In this document: piece by piece, positions 27,383-36,590 of the stretch
Numbering within the stretch: position 1 is the first letter of the stretch
How the letters are laid out: every line of letters begins with the position of its first letter
Origin: Bifidobacterium colobi
GTDB taxonomy: Bacteria > Actinomycetota > Actinomycetes > Actinomycetales > Bifidobacteriaceae
Direction: 5' to 3'
Length of the DNA: 64,000 nt
Assembly: GCF_018555455.1 (NCBI RefSeq)
Contig: NZ_JAFEJU010000008.1
Span: forward strand, 22,335-86,334
The notes under the pieces: generated by a model
Told to the model about the DNA's origin: nothing
The model's input: the letters and a program-made list of their open reading frames with translations, nothing else
The model's database searches: none
Position numbers and translations under genes: made by a program

Positions 27383-28252
27383 TCAATTCAGATTATTGGC
27401 TACGCGCAGCGCGCTTCTCACATTGTTCTTACGGACCCCTGCGGCAAGCACCATGGCGATGGCCAATGACATATGCCTCATACGAATCGGGTCGAACGCC
27501 ACTGGGGATTCCATGGCGAGTTCGTTGGATTCCGCGTTGGTCACGGTCAGCGCAAGATCCCGATCGGCCACGAAGCCGTATCGCATGCGCAATGCGGACA
27601 CATCCTGACCAATGATTTCATGGTCGCTGCCGATCACGTCCACGTTGACCGATTCCAGCGCATGATTGGTGATGGTGGCGGCATTCATGGCGATGATCAC
27701 GGCCGCCACACCATCCTCAGCGCATACTGCCAACGTACGCTGCATGTCAATCACACCCAGTGGATAGGTGAGGTTCAGCGCCCTGGTCATCGATGTGGAA
27801 CCATTGGCGCTGATCACCGCAACCGGATTGCCCAGCATGTGCAGGAAATCGGCAAGCTGCGTCGCATTGGCGTAGATATCCTCATCGTCATCACCACATA
27901 CGGCGAAAACAGCCATCGAGTTCGTAGGAGATCCGGCAAGCGTCACCGCCATGTTGCCGAGCACATGATCATTAATCTCACCGAACATCAGTGGAATATC
28001 CGCCGACGGGCACTGATGTTGGAGTGCGCGCGGGAGCAATGCCGCATAGGCTCCCGCTTGCACGGCATGCTGGATGTCGGAAATACGGTTCCCGCAGATG
28101 AACAACGCTCCCGGACCGATACTGTCCAGGGAATCGCTCAACGAGGTGATGGTCACATCCGCAGCGAACTGCGGAACGATGTCAAAACCGTATTGTTCCG
28201 CCAGCATGCCTAACGTCATGCGCTGGGAGACGGATTCACTCACCGAACTCAT
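27383..28252 (-). CDS. MurE-like protein without ATP-binding loop
   Basis: 289 residues, against about 480-500 for a MurE enzyme. The N-terminal third (ITSLSDSLDSIGPGALFICG, then AVQAGAYAALLPRA) resembles the MurE/MurF N-domain in which UDP-MurNAc is bound. The middle follows the Mur ligase plan (AVFAVCGDDDEDIYANATQL, then LNLTYPLGVIDMQRTLAVCA, then GVAAVIIAMNAATITNHALE). However, the P-loop G-T-N-G-K-T is replaced by GDDDEDIY, and no lysine carbamylation or DNPR motif is present. The C-terminal domain is missing. It stands exactly where murE is found in most dcw clusters, between ftsI and murF. I read it as a non-catalytic MurE relative, kept intact; its job is unknown and true murE must be elsewhere. 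Confidence 0.6.
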   Translation of the reverse strand: MSSVSESVSQRMTLGMLAEQYGFDIVPQFAADVTITSLSDSLDSIGPGALFICGNRISDIQHAVQAGAYAALLPRALQHQCPSADIPLMFGEINDHVLGNMAVTLAGSPTNSMAVFAVCGDDDEDIYANATQLADFLHMLGNPVAVISANGSTSMTRALNLTYPLGVIDMQRTLAVCAEDGVAAVIIAMNAATITNHALESVNVDVIGSDHEIIGQDVSALRMRYGFVADRDLALTVTNAESNELAMESPVAFDPIRMRHMSLAIAMVLAAGVRKNNVRSALRVANNLN

Positions 28253-28292
28253 AGGCTATTGCCTTTCTTCCATGGTTGCCGTCATCTCATTA

Positions 28293-30098
28293 TCACCAAG
28301 TGACTGGAATAGCATCTTTACGAGGACTGGAAACCGGCACCTCATATTTCTGCATAAGGAACTCACAAATCTGCGCGGAGACCGGGCCTGCGGTAAGACC
28401 ACCGTAGACGCCCTGGGGATCCTTCATGGCCACGGTGACGGCGAATCGCGGATTGTCGGCCGGGATCACCACCGAATAGTCGGATACGATGGAGGTCAGC
28501 GCTCCCGTGGGCCCGGCCACCTGGGCGGTACCGGATTTGGCTGCCATACGGTAGCCATCGACTTTCACGAATTTGCTGTAGCCTTCCGACACGGATTCCA
28601 TCGCGTTCATCATGTCCGAAGCCACCTGCTCATCCACCACGCGAGTGCCTTGCTTCTTCTTGACCTCGGTGGTCTTGCCACTGCTGTCGGTGGTGGACTT
28701 GATGATGGACTGCTGTTCGCGCACGCCCTTATTGGCAAGGGTGGCGGCAACATTGTTGAGCTGCAGAATGTTCACGGTGTAGCCCTGACCAAACAGCACA
28801 GTGTTGCGCGTACGCAAATCCCAAGATGACGGAGAGGTCAGCACACCGCTGGATTCGCCCGGCAAATCAAGTCCGGTGTACTGGCCGATGCCGAACTTGG
28901 TCATGTATTCGTACCGCTGTTCATCGGTATAGCCTTTGCCGGCGATCACCATGCCGATGTTGGAGGACTGCTGGAGAATGCCGGCGAGCGTCCAACGCAT
29001 ATTGCCGTGATCGAAGGAATCCTTGAAGGTCTGCCCGTCCTCGGTCACCGAATTCGGCACAGTGAACTGATCGGTCATTTTATGCAGACCGGTCTGTAGG
29101 TAACCTGCCTCGGAAATGAGCTTGCCCACCGAACCAGGCTCGAACGTTTCGGACACCGCGCGGGATGAGCCCAGCTTGGCTTCATTGGTACCGGCTTCGA
29201 CCTCGTCGCTATCGGCGAGCGCAAGAATCTCGCCGGTCTGCACATCCTGCACCACGCCGATAACCCAGCTGGCGCCATACTTGGACTTGGCGTCCTTGAG
29301 GATCTTCTTGACATACCACTGCACGTCGCGGTCGATGGTGAGGTTCACATCGGAGCCGTCTTTGGCGGCCACCGATTCGGTCATCGTACCGGGGATTTCC
29401 TCACCGCCGTAATTGCCGCGCTGGTAGGTCTGATGCCCATCGGTGCCGGTGAGCACTTTGTTCTCCGATAGTTCGATACCGGCGACTCCGGTACCTTCGT
29501 CATTGACGCCGCCCAGGAGCGAACCCATCAAATCACCATCGGAGTAGATGCGTTCGCTGCTGAGTTCTCCCCAGACGATGCCACCCAAGTTGAGATTGTC
29601 GATGCTGCGCTTGACCTGCGGGGTCACGTCCTTTTTCAATACGACATACTGGCCGCTTACCGACAGGTCCGCGCCCAGTTCCATAGCGCTCATATCCAGG
29701 GCTTTGGCGAGCAGACGGCCAACGGCTGCCGCGCCGGTTGCGCCCACAGGCTTGCCGTCGATCTGATGGCAGTAGTCCTGATTGTTCTTATTGCAATCGA
29801 TTGGTGTGAATTCCTGTGCTGCTTCAGGATTGGCGACAATGGTGTAGCGTTCCACGCTCTGTGCCAGCACAGTGCCGTTGGAATCCAGAATGCGCCCGCG
29901 CTTGGCACTCAACGTGATCGTCGAGGTACGCGATGCCGTGGCGGCCTGAGCCATCTGTCGGCCATCGATCAGCTGGATGGAGGCAAGCTTGACCAGGCAC
30001 ATGGAAGCCACCAGTGCCAGAGCCACGCCAATGCTGATGCATTTGAACGCAAACGTCTTGGCTTTGGCGAAATTGATGATGCGGTTGACTAGGTTCAC
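28293..30098 (-). CDS. ftsI: Penicillin-binding protein FtsI/PBP3 (division transpeptidase)
   Basis: 601 residues. A short cytoplasmic tail and one membrane helix (about 20-42) precede the dimerisation domain and the transpeptidase domain. The active-site Ser lies in EPGSVGKL (SxxK), the second motif is SSN in LQQSSNIGM and the third is KSGTAQ. It crosslinks septal peptidoglycan together with FtsW. The start GTG overlaps the ftsL stop as GTGA. No PASTA repeats are visible at the C-terminus, which ends soon after the transpeptidase domain. Confidence 0.93.
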   Translation of the reverse strand: MNLVNRIINFAKAKTFAFKCISIGVALALVASMCLVKLASIQLIDGRQMAQAATASRTSTITLSAKRGRILDSNGTVLAQSVERYTIVANPEAAQEFTPIDCNKNNQDYCHQIDGKPVGATGAAAVGRLLAKALDMSAMELGADLSVSGQYVVLKKDVTPQVKRSIDNLNLGGIVWGELSSERIYSDGDLMGSLLGGVNDEGTGVAGIELSENKVLTGTDGHQTYQRGNYGGEEIPGTMTESVAAKDGSDVNLTIDRDVQWYVKKILKDAKSKYGASWVIGVVQDVQTGEILALADSDEVEAGTNEAKLGSSRAVSETFEPGSVGKLISEAGYLQTGLHKMTDQFTVPNSVTEDGQTFKDSFDHGNMRWTLAGILQQSSNIGMVIAGKGYTDEQRYEYMTKFGIGQYTGLDLPGESSGVLTSPSSWDLRTRNTVLFGQGYTVNILQLNNVAATLANKGVREQQSIIKSTTDSSGKTTEVKKKQGTRVVDEQVASDMMNAMESVSEGYSKFVKVDGYRMAAKSGTAQVAGPTGALTSIVSDYSVVIPADNPRFAVTVAMKDPQGVYGGLTAGPVSAQICEFLMQKYEVPVSSPRKDAIPVTW

Positions 30099-30556
30099 TG
30101 TGTTCCGCCTTCCGTATCCTTCGGCTGCTGGTAGCCCTGCAGATCGATGGTCACCGCCCCGCCCTTGGAAACCATGCCCATTTCGGAGGCTTTGTCCGGC
30201 AGGGATGCCACGAGCTGGTCAAGCTTCGCCTGATCATCCTCGATGTCTTGGGTCAAGACGCTGATGTGCTGCTTGACCTGCGCCTCCTCGAAGGAATTCT
30301 GCACCATTTCGGTGCGCAGCATCAGCGCACCGATGAGGGTCGCGGCGAGGAATATTACCGCAGCGACCACATGAACCATAGGAGCGGTGCGGGTGCGGGT
30401 CCATTCCATGAGACGGTTGAAGATGTTGCGGTCCTCGCTGCCATGGGGGTTGGTGATCACTCGCAACTGCGGACGAGAACTCGCCTGCGGCTTGGCTTGG
30501 GGTCGCCCGGATACCGGAGTCGATCCGGATCGAATGCTGCGTGCCGTTGCCGCCAT
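30095..30556 (-). CDS. ftsL: FtsL-like small membrane division protein
   Basis: 153 residues. A Ser/Arg/Pro-rich cytoplasmic part is followed by one membrane helix at about 60-80 (VHVVAAVIFLAATLIGALML). A short heptad-like coiled coil (MVQNSFEEAQVKQHISVLTQ onward) comes next. This is the layout of FtsL, which with FtsB and FtsQ activates FtsWI. FtsL proteins diverge strongly, so the call rests on topology and on the position between rsmH and ftsI. It is coupled to ftsI by a GTGA overlap. Confidence 0.8.
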   Translation of the reverse strand: MAATARSIRSGSTPVSGRPQAKPQASSRPQLRVITNPHGSEDRNIFNRLMEWTRTRTAPMVHVVAAVIFLAATLIGALMLRTEMVQNSFEEAQVKQHISVLTQDIEDDQAKLDQLVASLPDKASEMGMVSKGGAVTIDLQGYQQPKDTEGGTQ

Positions 30557-30558
30557 AT

Positions 30559-31635
30559 TCAGTGTCTCCTCGAAGTATTGCGATGGGTATTGGATTGCTT
30601 GGTGTTGTGCCGCTGTGGCCTATCCGATTTGCCCGGATGCTCGGCCATGGTGGTGAATCGGCTGCGCCATCGATCAGGGATTTCACGGGTCAATTCCACG
30701 GCGCGCAAACGGACCGATGCGGAGCGCGGGTTGAACGCCTTCTCCTGTTCATCCGCCTTGATGGCCCCACGCGTAAGCTCTTTGAAGAACGGCTGGGCGT
30801 CCGGAGGAACGATCGGCATATCGGCCGGCGCGTCGATCTTGAGACCATGCCCCATGAAGGTTTTCACGGTTTTGTCTTCCAACGAATGGTAGGACTCGAC
30901 CACCAGTCGGCCACCGACGTTCAGCCGGTTGGCAGCTTGGGGCAGTGTGGATGCGAGTTTGGCCAGCTCACCGTTCACCTCGATGCGCAATGCTTGGAAC
31001 ACGCGTTTGGCCGGGTTTCCCGCAGGCCTATGCGCCTTGGGCACCACGCGTTCCACAAGCTGATTGAGCTGCCCGGTGGTGGTCAGCGGCTCCTTGGCAC
31101 GGTCGGTTACGATAGCGCGCGCGATCTGGCGCGCGAAGCGTTCTTCACCGTATTCCTTGAAGATACGAACCAGAGCGGCGGCATCGTACGTGGCGAGGAT
31201 GCGTTCCGCCGTCAGCTCCTGACTCACGTCCATGCGCATGTCCAATGGCGCATCATGAGAGTAGGAGAATCCACGGTCAGCCTCATCGATCTGGAGGCTT
31301 GAAAGACCCAGATCCATGAACACGGCATCCACACGTGCCACACCAAGGTCCTCAAGCACTTGGTCGAGCTCGTTGAACGCGGCATGGACCGGGGTGAACC
31401 GTTCGGCCAGCCCCTCCTGCTCCATGCGCTTGGTGGCTAAAGCCAACGCCTCGCTGTCCCGGTCGATGCCGATAAGACGAGCTTGTGGCGCCGCCTTGAG
31501 GAACGCGGTGGAGTGTCCGGCGAGCCCAAGCGTGCAATCCACGGCGACGGCCCCTTCGCGCTGCAATGCCGGAGCCATCAGCTCAACACAATCTTCGAGC
31601 AGCACCGGCTGATGAATAGCAGTCAAATCAGTCAT
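30559..31635 (-). CDS. rsmH: 16S rRNA m4C1402 methyltransferase RsmH (MraW)
   Basis: 358 residues. RsmH methylates the base N4 of C1402 of 16S rRNA. Family blocks are HQPVLLEDCVELM, DCTLGLAGHSTAFLK (SAM loop), GIDRDSEAL, MDLGLSSLQIDEADRGFSY and ERFARQIARAI. The late segment VESYHSLEDKTVK is also typical. The C-terminal tail after the fold is basic and disordered. Its ATG overlaps the mraZ stop as TAATG. Confidence 0.95.
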   Translation of the reverse strand: MTDLTAIHQPVLLEDCVELMAPALQREGAVAVDCTLGLAGHSTAFLKAAPQARLIGIDRDSEALALATKRMEQEGLAERFTPVHAAFNELDQVLEDLGVARVDAVFMDLGLSSLQIDEADRGFSYSHDAPLDMRMDVSQELTAERILATYDAAALVRIFKEYGEERFARQIARAIVTDRAKEPLTTTGQLNQLVERVVPKAHRPAGNPAKRVFQALRIEVNGELAKLASTLPQAANRLNVGGRLVVESYHSLEDKTVKTFMGHGLKIDAPADMPIVPPDAQPFFKELTRGAIKADEQEKAFNPRSASVRLRAVELTREIPDRWRSRFTTMAEHPGKSDRPQRHNTKQSNTHRNTSRRH

Positions 31636-32156
31636 TAGAACTCCATCTCCGGCAATACGTCATCGGCAATATCCGAGTAATCCTCTTCCTTCTGGGCCAG
31701 ATAGGCCTCCCAGGCATCCTTGTTCCAGATTTCCGCGCGGGTTCCCACACCAATCACCACAATGTCGGAGCCGAGATTGGCGTAGTCGCGAAGCATCTGC
31801 GGCACCACCACGCGTCCCTGCTTGTCCGGCTCCTGATCCACAGCACCGGAGAGAAACACACGCAGGTATTCGCGCGCCGCTTTATTGCCCACCGATGTGC
31901 GCTGGATCTGGGCTGCGATACGGCGGAATTCGTCAAATGGCAGAAGGTACACGCAACGCTCCTGGCCTCGGGCCATAACCAGACCCGCGCCAAGCTGCGA
32001 ACGGAATTTTGCGGGAAGCGCCACACGGCCTTTGGCATCGATTTTTGGAGTGTAGGTGCCCAGCAGCAGTGGCGGCAATCCGTTCAACAGGTCGGCGATA
32101 CCCGTGGAGCCGCTGCCAGCCGCCTGCTCATCGTTTGCAGTCTGCGTATTGACCAT
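31635..32156 (-). CDS. mraZ: Transcriptional regulator MraZ
   Basis: 173 residues. MraZ is an AbrB-like DNA-binding protein with two SpoVT/AbrB-type halves, seen as LLGTYTPKIDAKGRVALPAKFR and VDQEPDKQGRVVVPQMLRDYA (each including the D-x-K/Q-GR-V-x-x-P core). It represses the dcw operon that it begins. AGGAGGTGGAGCC precedes the ATG. The direct repeats it should bind lie 50-85 bases upstream. An N-terminal extension of about 30 residues (Ser/Gly/Ala-rich) goes beyond the usual length. Confidence 0.95.
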   Translation of the reverse strand: MVNTQTANDEQAAGSGSTGIADLLNGLPPLLLGTYTPKIDAKGRVALPAKFRSQLGAGLVMARGQERCVYLLPFDEFRRIAAQIQRTSVGNKAAREYLRVFLSGAVDQEPDKQGRVVVPQMLRDYANLGSDIVVIGVGTRAEIWNKDAWEAYLAQKEEDYSDIADDVLPEMEF

Positions 32157-32206
32157 GGCTCCACCTCCTTATTTCGCGCGTTTGGGTACACTCCGGCCCA
32201 CTGCTT

Positions 32207-32241
32207 CACCACTCTACCCCACCTTTCCCCATTTTTCCCCA
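32207..32241 (-). promoter_or_regulatory. MraZ operator: four direct repeats at 10-base period
   Basis: On the minus strand TGGGG occurs at 32241-32237, 32231-32227 and 32221-32217, with a weaker TGGTG at 32211-32207. Units are separated by exactly five bases. TGGGN-N5 repeats are the known MraZ binding pattern. The array lies 51 bases upstream of the mraZ ATG and so should control the whole dcw operon. Confidence 0.85.
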
Positions 32242-32442
32242 CTCAGACACAAATTGCTCACCCTTTTAGGGAGAATTCGCTGGAATACTGCGTGTCGGAG
32301 TCTTATCGCATACGTCAGCTGAATGGAATTCACCGGAAGTTCATCAACCATTGCGCGACCATCACCACCCAGGTAGGGGGCGTGCGGTAGATTTGAATGC
32401 CTTAAAGTGTTGACCTCGAAAGAAATGGAAACGAAGAAGAGC

Positions 32443-34722
32443 ATGTCGAGTTATGCCTCACAGCTGCATGAGGAACAGCAAGCCGTCGATCGCGCTTACG
32501 GACGCCTTGATGACCTTCGTGCCGAAATGTGGCAGCGTTTGGATACCGTGCGCGCCGCCGGCTCCCATGGATCGCCTACGCAACGCACCGAACGAGATTC
32601 CTTCGCCACGATGTACGAAGACCGTCTGACTCAATTACGCAGCGTTGAGGATCGACTGGTATTCGGGCGTCTCGACGCTAAAAACGGGACCCGCCATTAC
32701 ATAGGGCGCATCGGTCTTTCCAGCACCGACCATGAGCCGATTCTGACCGATTGGCGTGCCGAGGCCGCTCGCCCCTTCTATGAAGCCACACCTTCCAATC
32801 ACGGCGATATCGTGATGCGCCGTCACATCACCCTAAGCTTCCGCACCGTGGTGGGTGTTGAAGACGAGGTGCTCGACGTGCACTCCGATCAGGTCGGTCA
32901 AGCCTCCTCAGCCGGCACGCTCACGGGCGAAGGCGCGCTGCTGGCATCCTTGAGCTCCCGCCGAACCGGCAAAATGACGGATATCGTAGCCACCATCCAG
33001 GCCGAGCAGGATCGCATCATTCGTTCCGCCATGAATCGCGCCGTAGTGGTGCAGGGTGGTCCCGGCACCGGTAAAACCGCTGTGGCACTGCACCGAGCCG
33101 CTTATCTGCTGTATACGCACCGCCGCACATTGGAGCGTTCCGGCGTGCTCGTCGTGGGCCCCAGCTCCGCATTCCTGCATTACATCGATCAGGTGCTGCC
33201 CTCGTTGGGCGAAACCGGCGTGGTTTCACGCACCATCGGCGATCTGATCCCCGGTATTCAGGCAACCGCCGTGGATACACCGTATGCCGCCAAGCTCAAA
33301 GGCGATCGTCGCATGGCGCAGGTGATCGCCAATGCCATCGCCGCACGTATCCGCGTGCCCCAGAACCTGCCCACCGTAACCATCAGCGGCATCCCTGTGC
33401 CGATGCTCACCGTCGATATCCAGCAGGCGCAGGCCGATGCGAAGCGTACCCGCCAGCCGCATAACAAGGCGCGTGAAACATTCATCCGTTCCATGCTTTC
33501 GAGCATGCAGAACCGGTATGCCGAACAGCTTGACTACACGCCCGACCAGGCCGAGCTCAACCGGGCCATGCAGTTGCTTCGCATGAATGACACAGTGCGC
33601 AAAACCTTGAACCTGTGCTGGCTGCCGATGACTGGACCGTGGCTGATCGATCAGCTGTTCGCCCGCCCAGAGCGTCTCAAGTCGCTGGCCGGCTGGCTGT
33701 CCGACGATGATATTCGCGCGCTTGCCCGCCCGAAGGGTTCCCCGCTGACCAAATCGGATATTCCACTACTGGACGAAGCCATGGATCTTCTTGGACCCGA
33801 TCCCAAGGTTGTGGCCAAAAAGTCCGCTGCGGACGCGCGCCGCGCTGCGGAAGAGCAGTACGCCAAAGACACTTTGGCCGCCACCGGACTCGGTCAGGGT
33901 ATTGTCTCCAGCCAGATGCTGCTTGACCAAATGAATGGCAGCGATGCCGAGCTCACCTCCCAGCGTGCCGCCGCGGACCGCGAATGGACATACGGTCATA
34001 TCGTGGTCGATGAAGCTCAGGAACTCACCGCCATGGATTGGCGCATGCTGATGAGGCGGTGTCCCTCGCGTTCGTTCACTATCGTGGGCGACGTGGCGCA
34101 AACTTCTGCCTTGGGCGGCACGCGCCGCTGGGATAAGACGATGAACCGTCTGTTCGGCCCCGGCCACTGGGATCTGAACGAGTTGACCATCAATTACCGT
34201 AACCCGCAGGCGGTATCCAACCTCGCATCGCAATTCGCGCACAACGAGGGACTGTATATTTCCACCGTTCATGCCGTACGCGATCTGCCGGGTTCGGTGG
34301 CACGCCAAACGGTCGACGACACGGATGCCCTGTTGAATGCCGTCGCCAATCAATCAGCTCAACTGGCAAATCATTTCGTCTCTTCGGACGGCACCGGTCG
34401 CATTGCGGTCATCTGTCCTGATTCACTGATTACGCCTGTTCGCCAGGCCGTGCGCAAACGTCTGTCCAGCGTGCTCGATCCCAAGGAGTATCAGCGCCTG
34501 ATCGAGCAACCCGAATGGGACGAACAAATCAGCGTATGCGGTACCGAAACCGTGAAGGGTCTGGAATTCGACGCGGTAATCGTTGTGGAACCGGCCATGA
34601 TTGAGGATGACGCACCAAGCCGCTTGGTGGCCGCATCCGACCTCTATGTTGCTATGACCAGACCTACGCAGAAACTGGTTGTAGTGCGGACAAAAGCGGA
34701 CGAACAGTCCATGACCATCTAA
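32443..34722 (+). CDS. HelD/HelR-like RNA polymerase-associated helicase
   Basis: About 759 residues from ATG 32443; ATG 32425 or TTG 32407 are possible earlier starts and no ribosome site is decisive. An N-terminal helical arm (SSYASQLHEEQQAVDRAYGR) precedes the split UvrD-type ATPase. The P-loop VQGGPGTGKTAVALHRAAYL lies about 205 residues in, VVDEAQELTAMDWRML is the Walker B segment, and VGDVAQ, ETVKGLEFDAVIVVEP and YVAMTRPTQKLVVV are helicase motifs III, V and VI. HelD-class proteins pull stalled or drug-bound RNA polymerase off DNA, and HelR members in actinobacteria can protect against rifamycins. It is divergent from the mraZ operon and is followed after nine bases by serA. Confidence 0.85.
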   Translation: MSSYASQLHEEQQAVDRAYGRLDDLRAEMWQRLDTVRAAGSHGSPTQRTERDSFATMYEDRLTQLRSVEDRLVFGRLDAKNGTRHYIGRIGLSSTDHEPILTDWRAEAARPFYEATPSNHGDIVMRRHITLSFRTVVGVEDEVLDVHSDQVGQASSAGTLTGEGALLASLSSRRTGKMTDIVATIQAEQDRIIRSAMNRAVVVQGGPGTGKTAVALHRAAYLLYTHRRTLERSGVLVVGPSSAFLHYIDQVLPSLGETGVVSRTIGDLIPGIQATAVDTPYAAKLKGDRRMAQVIANAIAARIRVPQNLPTVTISGIPVPMLTVDIQQAQADAKRTRQPHNKARETFIRSMLSSMQNRYAEQLDYTPDQAELNRAMQLLRMNDTVRKTLNLCWLPMTGPWLIDQLFARPERLKSLAGWLSDDDIRALARPKGSPLTKSDIPLLDEAMDLLGPDPKVVAKKSAADARRAAEEQYAKDTLAATGLGQGIVSSQMLLDQMNGSDAELTSQRAAADREWTYGHIVVDEAQELTAMDWRMLMRRCPSRSFTIVGDVAQTSALGGTRRWDKTMNRLFGPGHWDLNELTINYRNPQAVSNLASQFAHNEGLYISTVHAVRDLPGSVARQTVDDTDALLNAVANQSAQLANHFVSSDGTGRIAVICPDSLITPVRQAVRKRLSSVLDPKEYQRLIEQPEWDEQISVCGTETVKGLEFDAVIVVEPAMIEDDAPSRLVAASDLYVAMTRPTQKLVVVRTKADEQSMTI

Positions 34723-34731
34723 GGTGAAAGC

Positions 34732-35931
34732 ATGCCGAAAGCATTATTGTTGGAAAATATTCATCCGGACGCCGCGCAATCATTGCGCAACCACGGTTTT
34801 GAAGTCGAAACCATGAAGGGCGCCTTAAGCGAAGACGAACTTATCGAGGCGCTTGATGGTGTCGATCTGGTGGGCGTACGATCCAAGACCAGCGTCACCG
34901 AGCGTGTATTGAAGGCACGTCCAACACTGAGCGCCGTCGGCTGCTTCTGCATCGGCACCAACCAGGTCGATTTGCATTATGCCGGCAAGCATGGCATCGC
35001 CGTATTCAACGCTCCGTATTCCAATACCCGTTCCGTGGTGGAGCTGGTGATTTGCGACATCATCTGCCTGATGCGCCGCATCCCCGCCCACACCCACTAC
35101 ATCAAGCATGGCGTCTGGGACAAGTCCGCCGCAGGTTCTCATGAGGTGCGCGGTAAGACCTTGGGCATTATCGGCTACGGCAATATCGGATCCCAGCTTT
35201 CCGTACTCGCCGAAGCACTCGGCATGCGCGTTGTGTTCTACGATATCGAAGAGAAGCTGGCTCTCGGCAACGCACATCGTTGCGACACATTGAACGAGCT
35301 GTTGGAACAGTCCGACGCCGTGACCCTTCATGTTGATGGCCGCAAGTCCAACACTGGCTTCTTTGGCGAAGACCAGTTCGAACATATGAAGCAGGATGCC
35401 ATCTTCATCAACCTGTCGCGCGGCTTCGTCGCAGATTTGGACGCGTTGAAGAAGCACCTGGATTCCGGCCACCTTGCCGGTGCCGCCGTGGACGTGTACC
35501 CGGTGGAGCCCAAGAAGAGCGGTGATGCGTTCCATACGCCGCTGGCTGAGGAAGACAACATGATTCTGACTCCTCACATCGGCGGCTCCACGTTGGAGGC
35601 TCAGGAGTCCATCGGACATTTCGTCTCCCAGCGACTGGAGGACTACTGGTTCAACGGGTCAACGTCACTGTCGGTGAATCTGCCGCAAATCAATCTCGGC
35701 AACTGCAAGGGTGTCTGCCGCATCGCACACCTGCATGATAATCTCCCCGGTGTGCTGGCTCGCGTGAACCATGTGCTTGGCAATGAGAACATCAACATCT
35801 CGTTCCAGTCGCTGGCCACTGAGGGCGAGCTCGGTTATGTGGTCACGGATGTGGCCACCAAACCGAGTGCGGAGACTCTGGAAGCGCTGCGCAATATCGA
35901 GGGCACGATTCGCATGCGCGTCACCAACTGA
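34732..35931 (+). CDS. serA: D-3-phosphoglycerate dehydrogenase
   Basis: 399 residues, the short SerA form. It starts serine synthesis by oxidising 3-phosphoglycerate with NAD. Substrate block VGVRSKTSVTERVL; NAD loop GKTLGIIGYGNIGSQLSVLA; catalytic Arg and Glu region INLSRGFVADLDAL and PVEP; His in LTPHIGGSTLEAQESIG. A C-terminal ACT domain (LPGVLARVNHVLGNENINIS) gives serine feedback. Only nine bases separate it from the helicase gene, so the two may share a transcript; GGTGAAAGC lies before the ATG. Confidence 0.95.
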   Translation: MPKALLLENIHPDAAQSLRNHGFEVETMKGALSEDELIEALDGVDLVGVRSKTSVTERVLKARPTLSAVGCFCIGTNQVDLHYAGKHGIAVFNAPYSNTRSVVELVICDIICLMRRIPAHTHYIKHGVWDKSAAGSHEVRGKTLGIIGYGNIGSQLSVLAEALGMRVVFYDIEEKLALGNAHRCDTLNELLEQSDAVTLHVDGRKSNTGFFGEDQFEHMKQDAIFINLSRGFVADLDALKKHLDSGHLAGAAVDVYPVEPKKSGDAFHTPLAEEDNMILTPHIGGSTLEAQESIGHFVSQRLEDYWFNGSTSLSVNLPQINLGNCKGVCRIAHLHDNLPGVLARVNHVLGNENINISFQSLATEGELGYVVTDVATKPSAETLEALRNIEGTIRMRVTN

Positions 35932-35941
35932 CTGAATGTTG

Positions 35942-36024
35942 GTCTGTTTCCGCTGATGGTATCCGCGGAAACAGACGAGTAGTGGGGGGTTGGTTCTGGT
36001 ATTCCAGAACCAACCCCCCACTAC
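35942..36024 (+). terminator. Two tandem hairpins after serA
   Basis: The first hairpin is GTCTGTTTCCGC (35942-35953) with GCGGAAACAGAC (35965-35976), 12 perfect pairs. The second is 35979-35999 with 36004-36024: 21 perfect pairs around TATT, containing six G facing six C. Neither has a T run, but the second is strong enough to stop transcription from both sides of this convergent junction (serA and nrdR). Confidence 0.75.
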
Positions 36025-36056
36025 GTATTGTGATGTGTTCGTATTGTGATGTGTTA
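36025..36056. repeat. 16-base tandem duplication
   Basis: GTATTGTGATGTGTT followed by C or A occurs twice in a row at 36025-36040 and 36041-36056, directly after the long hairpin. No function is apparent. Confidence 0.7.
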
Positions 36057-36091
36057 CGCTTTTCCGATGCTTGATTGATGCAAGTGTTGTT

Positions 36092-36538
36092 TCACTGCTT
36101 TTCCCGCAACTCGTTGATGGCGTGCTGGAAGTCCTCCAATCCAGAGAAATCCTGGTACACGCTGGCGAAGCGCAGATATGCCACCTCGTCCAGATCACGC
36201 AATGGCTTCAAAATGGCCTTGCCGACCTCATCCGACGTGACTTCCGCAAGGCCGCGGGAGCGAAGGTCCTCCTCCACTTTTTGCCCCAGTGCCTTCAGAT
36301 CCTCTTCTCTGACCGGCCGCCCCTGGCATGCCTTCCTCACGCCATTGATCACCTTGTCACGGCTAAAGGGTTCAGCGCCACCGGAACGTTTGGTGACCAG
36401 CAACATGCTGGTTTCCAGTGTGGTGAACCGCTTATTGCATTTCGGGCAAACACGGCGTCTGCGGATGGAATGGCCATCTTCACTGATGCGTGTATCAATG
36501 ACTTTGGTGTCGGGGTTCTGGCAAAAAGGACAATGCAT
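36092..36538 (-). CDS. nrdR: Transcriptional repressor NrdR
   Basis: 148 residues. NrdR senses ATP/dATP and represses ribonucleotide reductase genes. The zinc ribbon is MHCPFCQN with CPKC near 31-34, followed by the basic [15 protein letters not shown] and an ATP-cone ([20 protein letters not shown]). I start at ATG 36538, where the zinc ribbon begins; AGGTGG lies just before it. The longer frame upstream has no family character. Order nrdR-LysM-lexA is typical of actinobacteria. Confidence 0.95.
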   Translation of the reverse strand: MHCPFCQNPDTKVIDTRISEDGHSIRRRRVCPKCNKRFTTLETSMLLVTKRSGGAEPFSRDKVINGVRKACQGRPVREEDLKALGQKVEEDLRSRGLAEVTSDEVGKAILKPLRDLDEVAYLRFASVYQDFSGLEDFQHAINELREKQ

Positions 36539-36590
36539 GCCACCTAGAATAACGTGACCGTATGGAAAACTCGAACACCGGTGGTTTGCC

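Noticed and set aside
32407..32442. Helicase start at TTG 32407
   Set aside because: No ribosome site and no family similarity before SSYASQL; kept as an alternative only.
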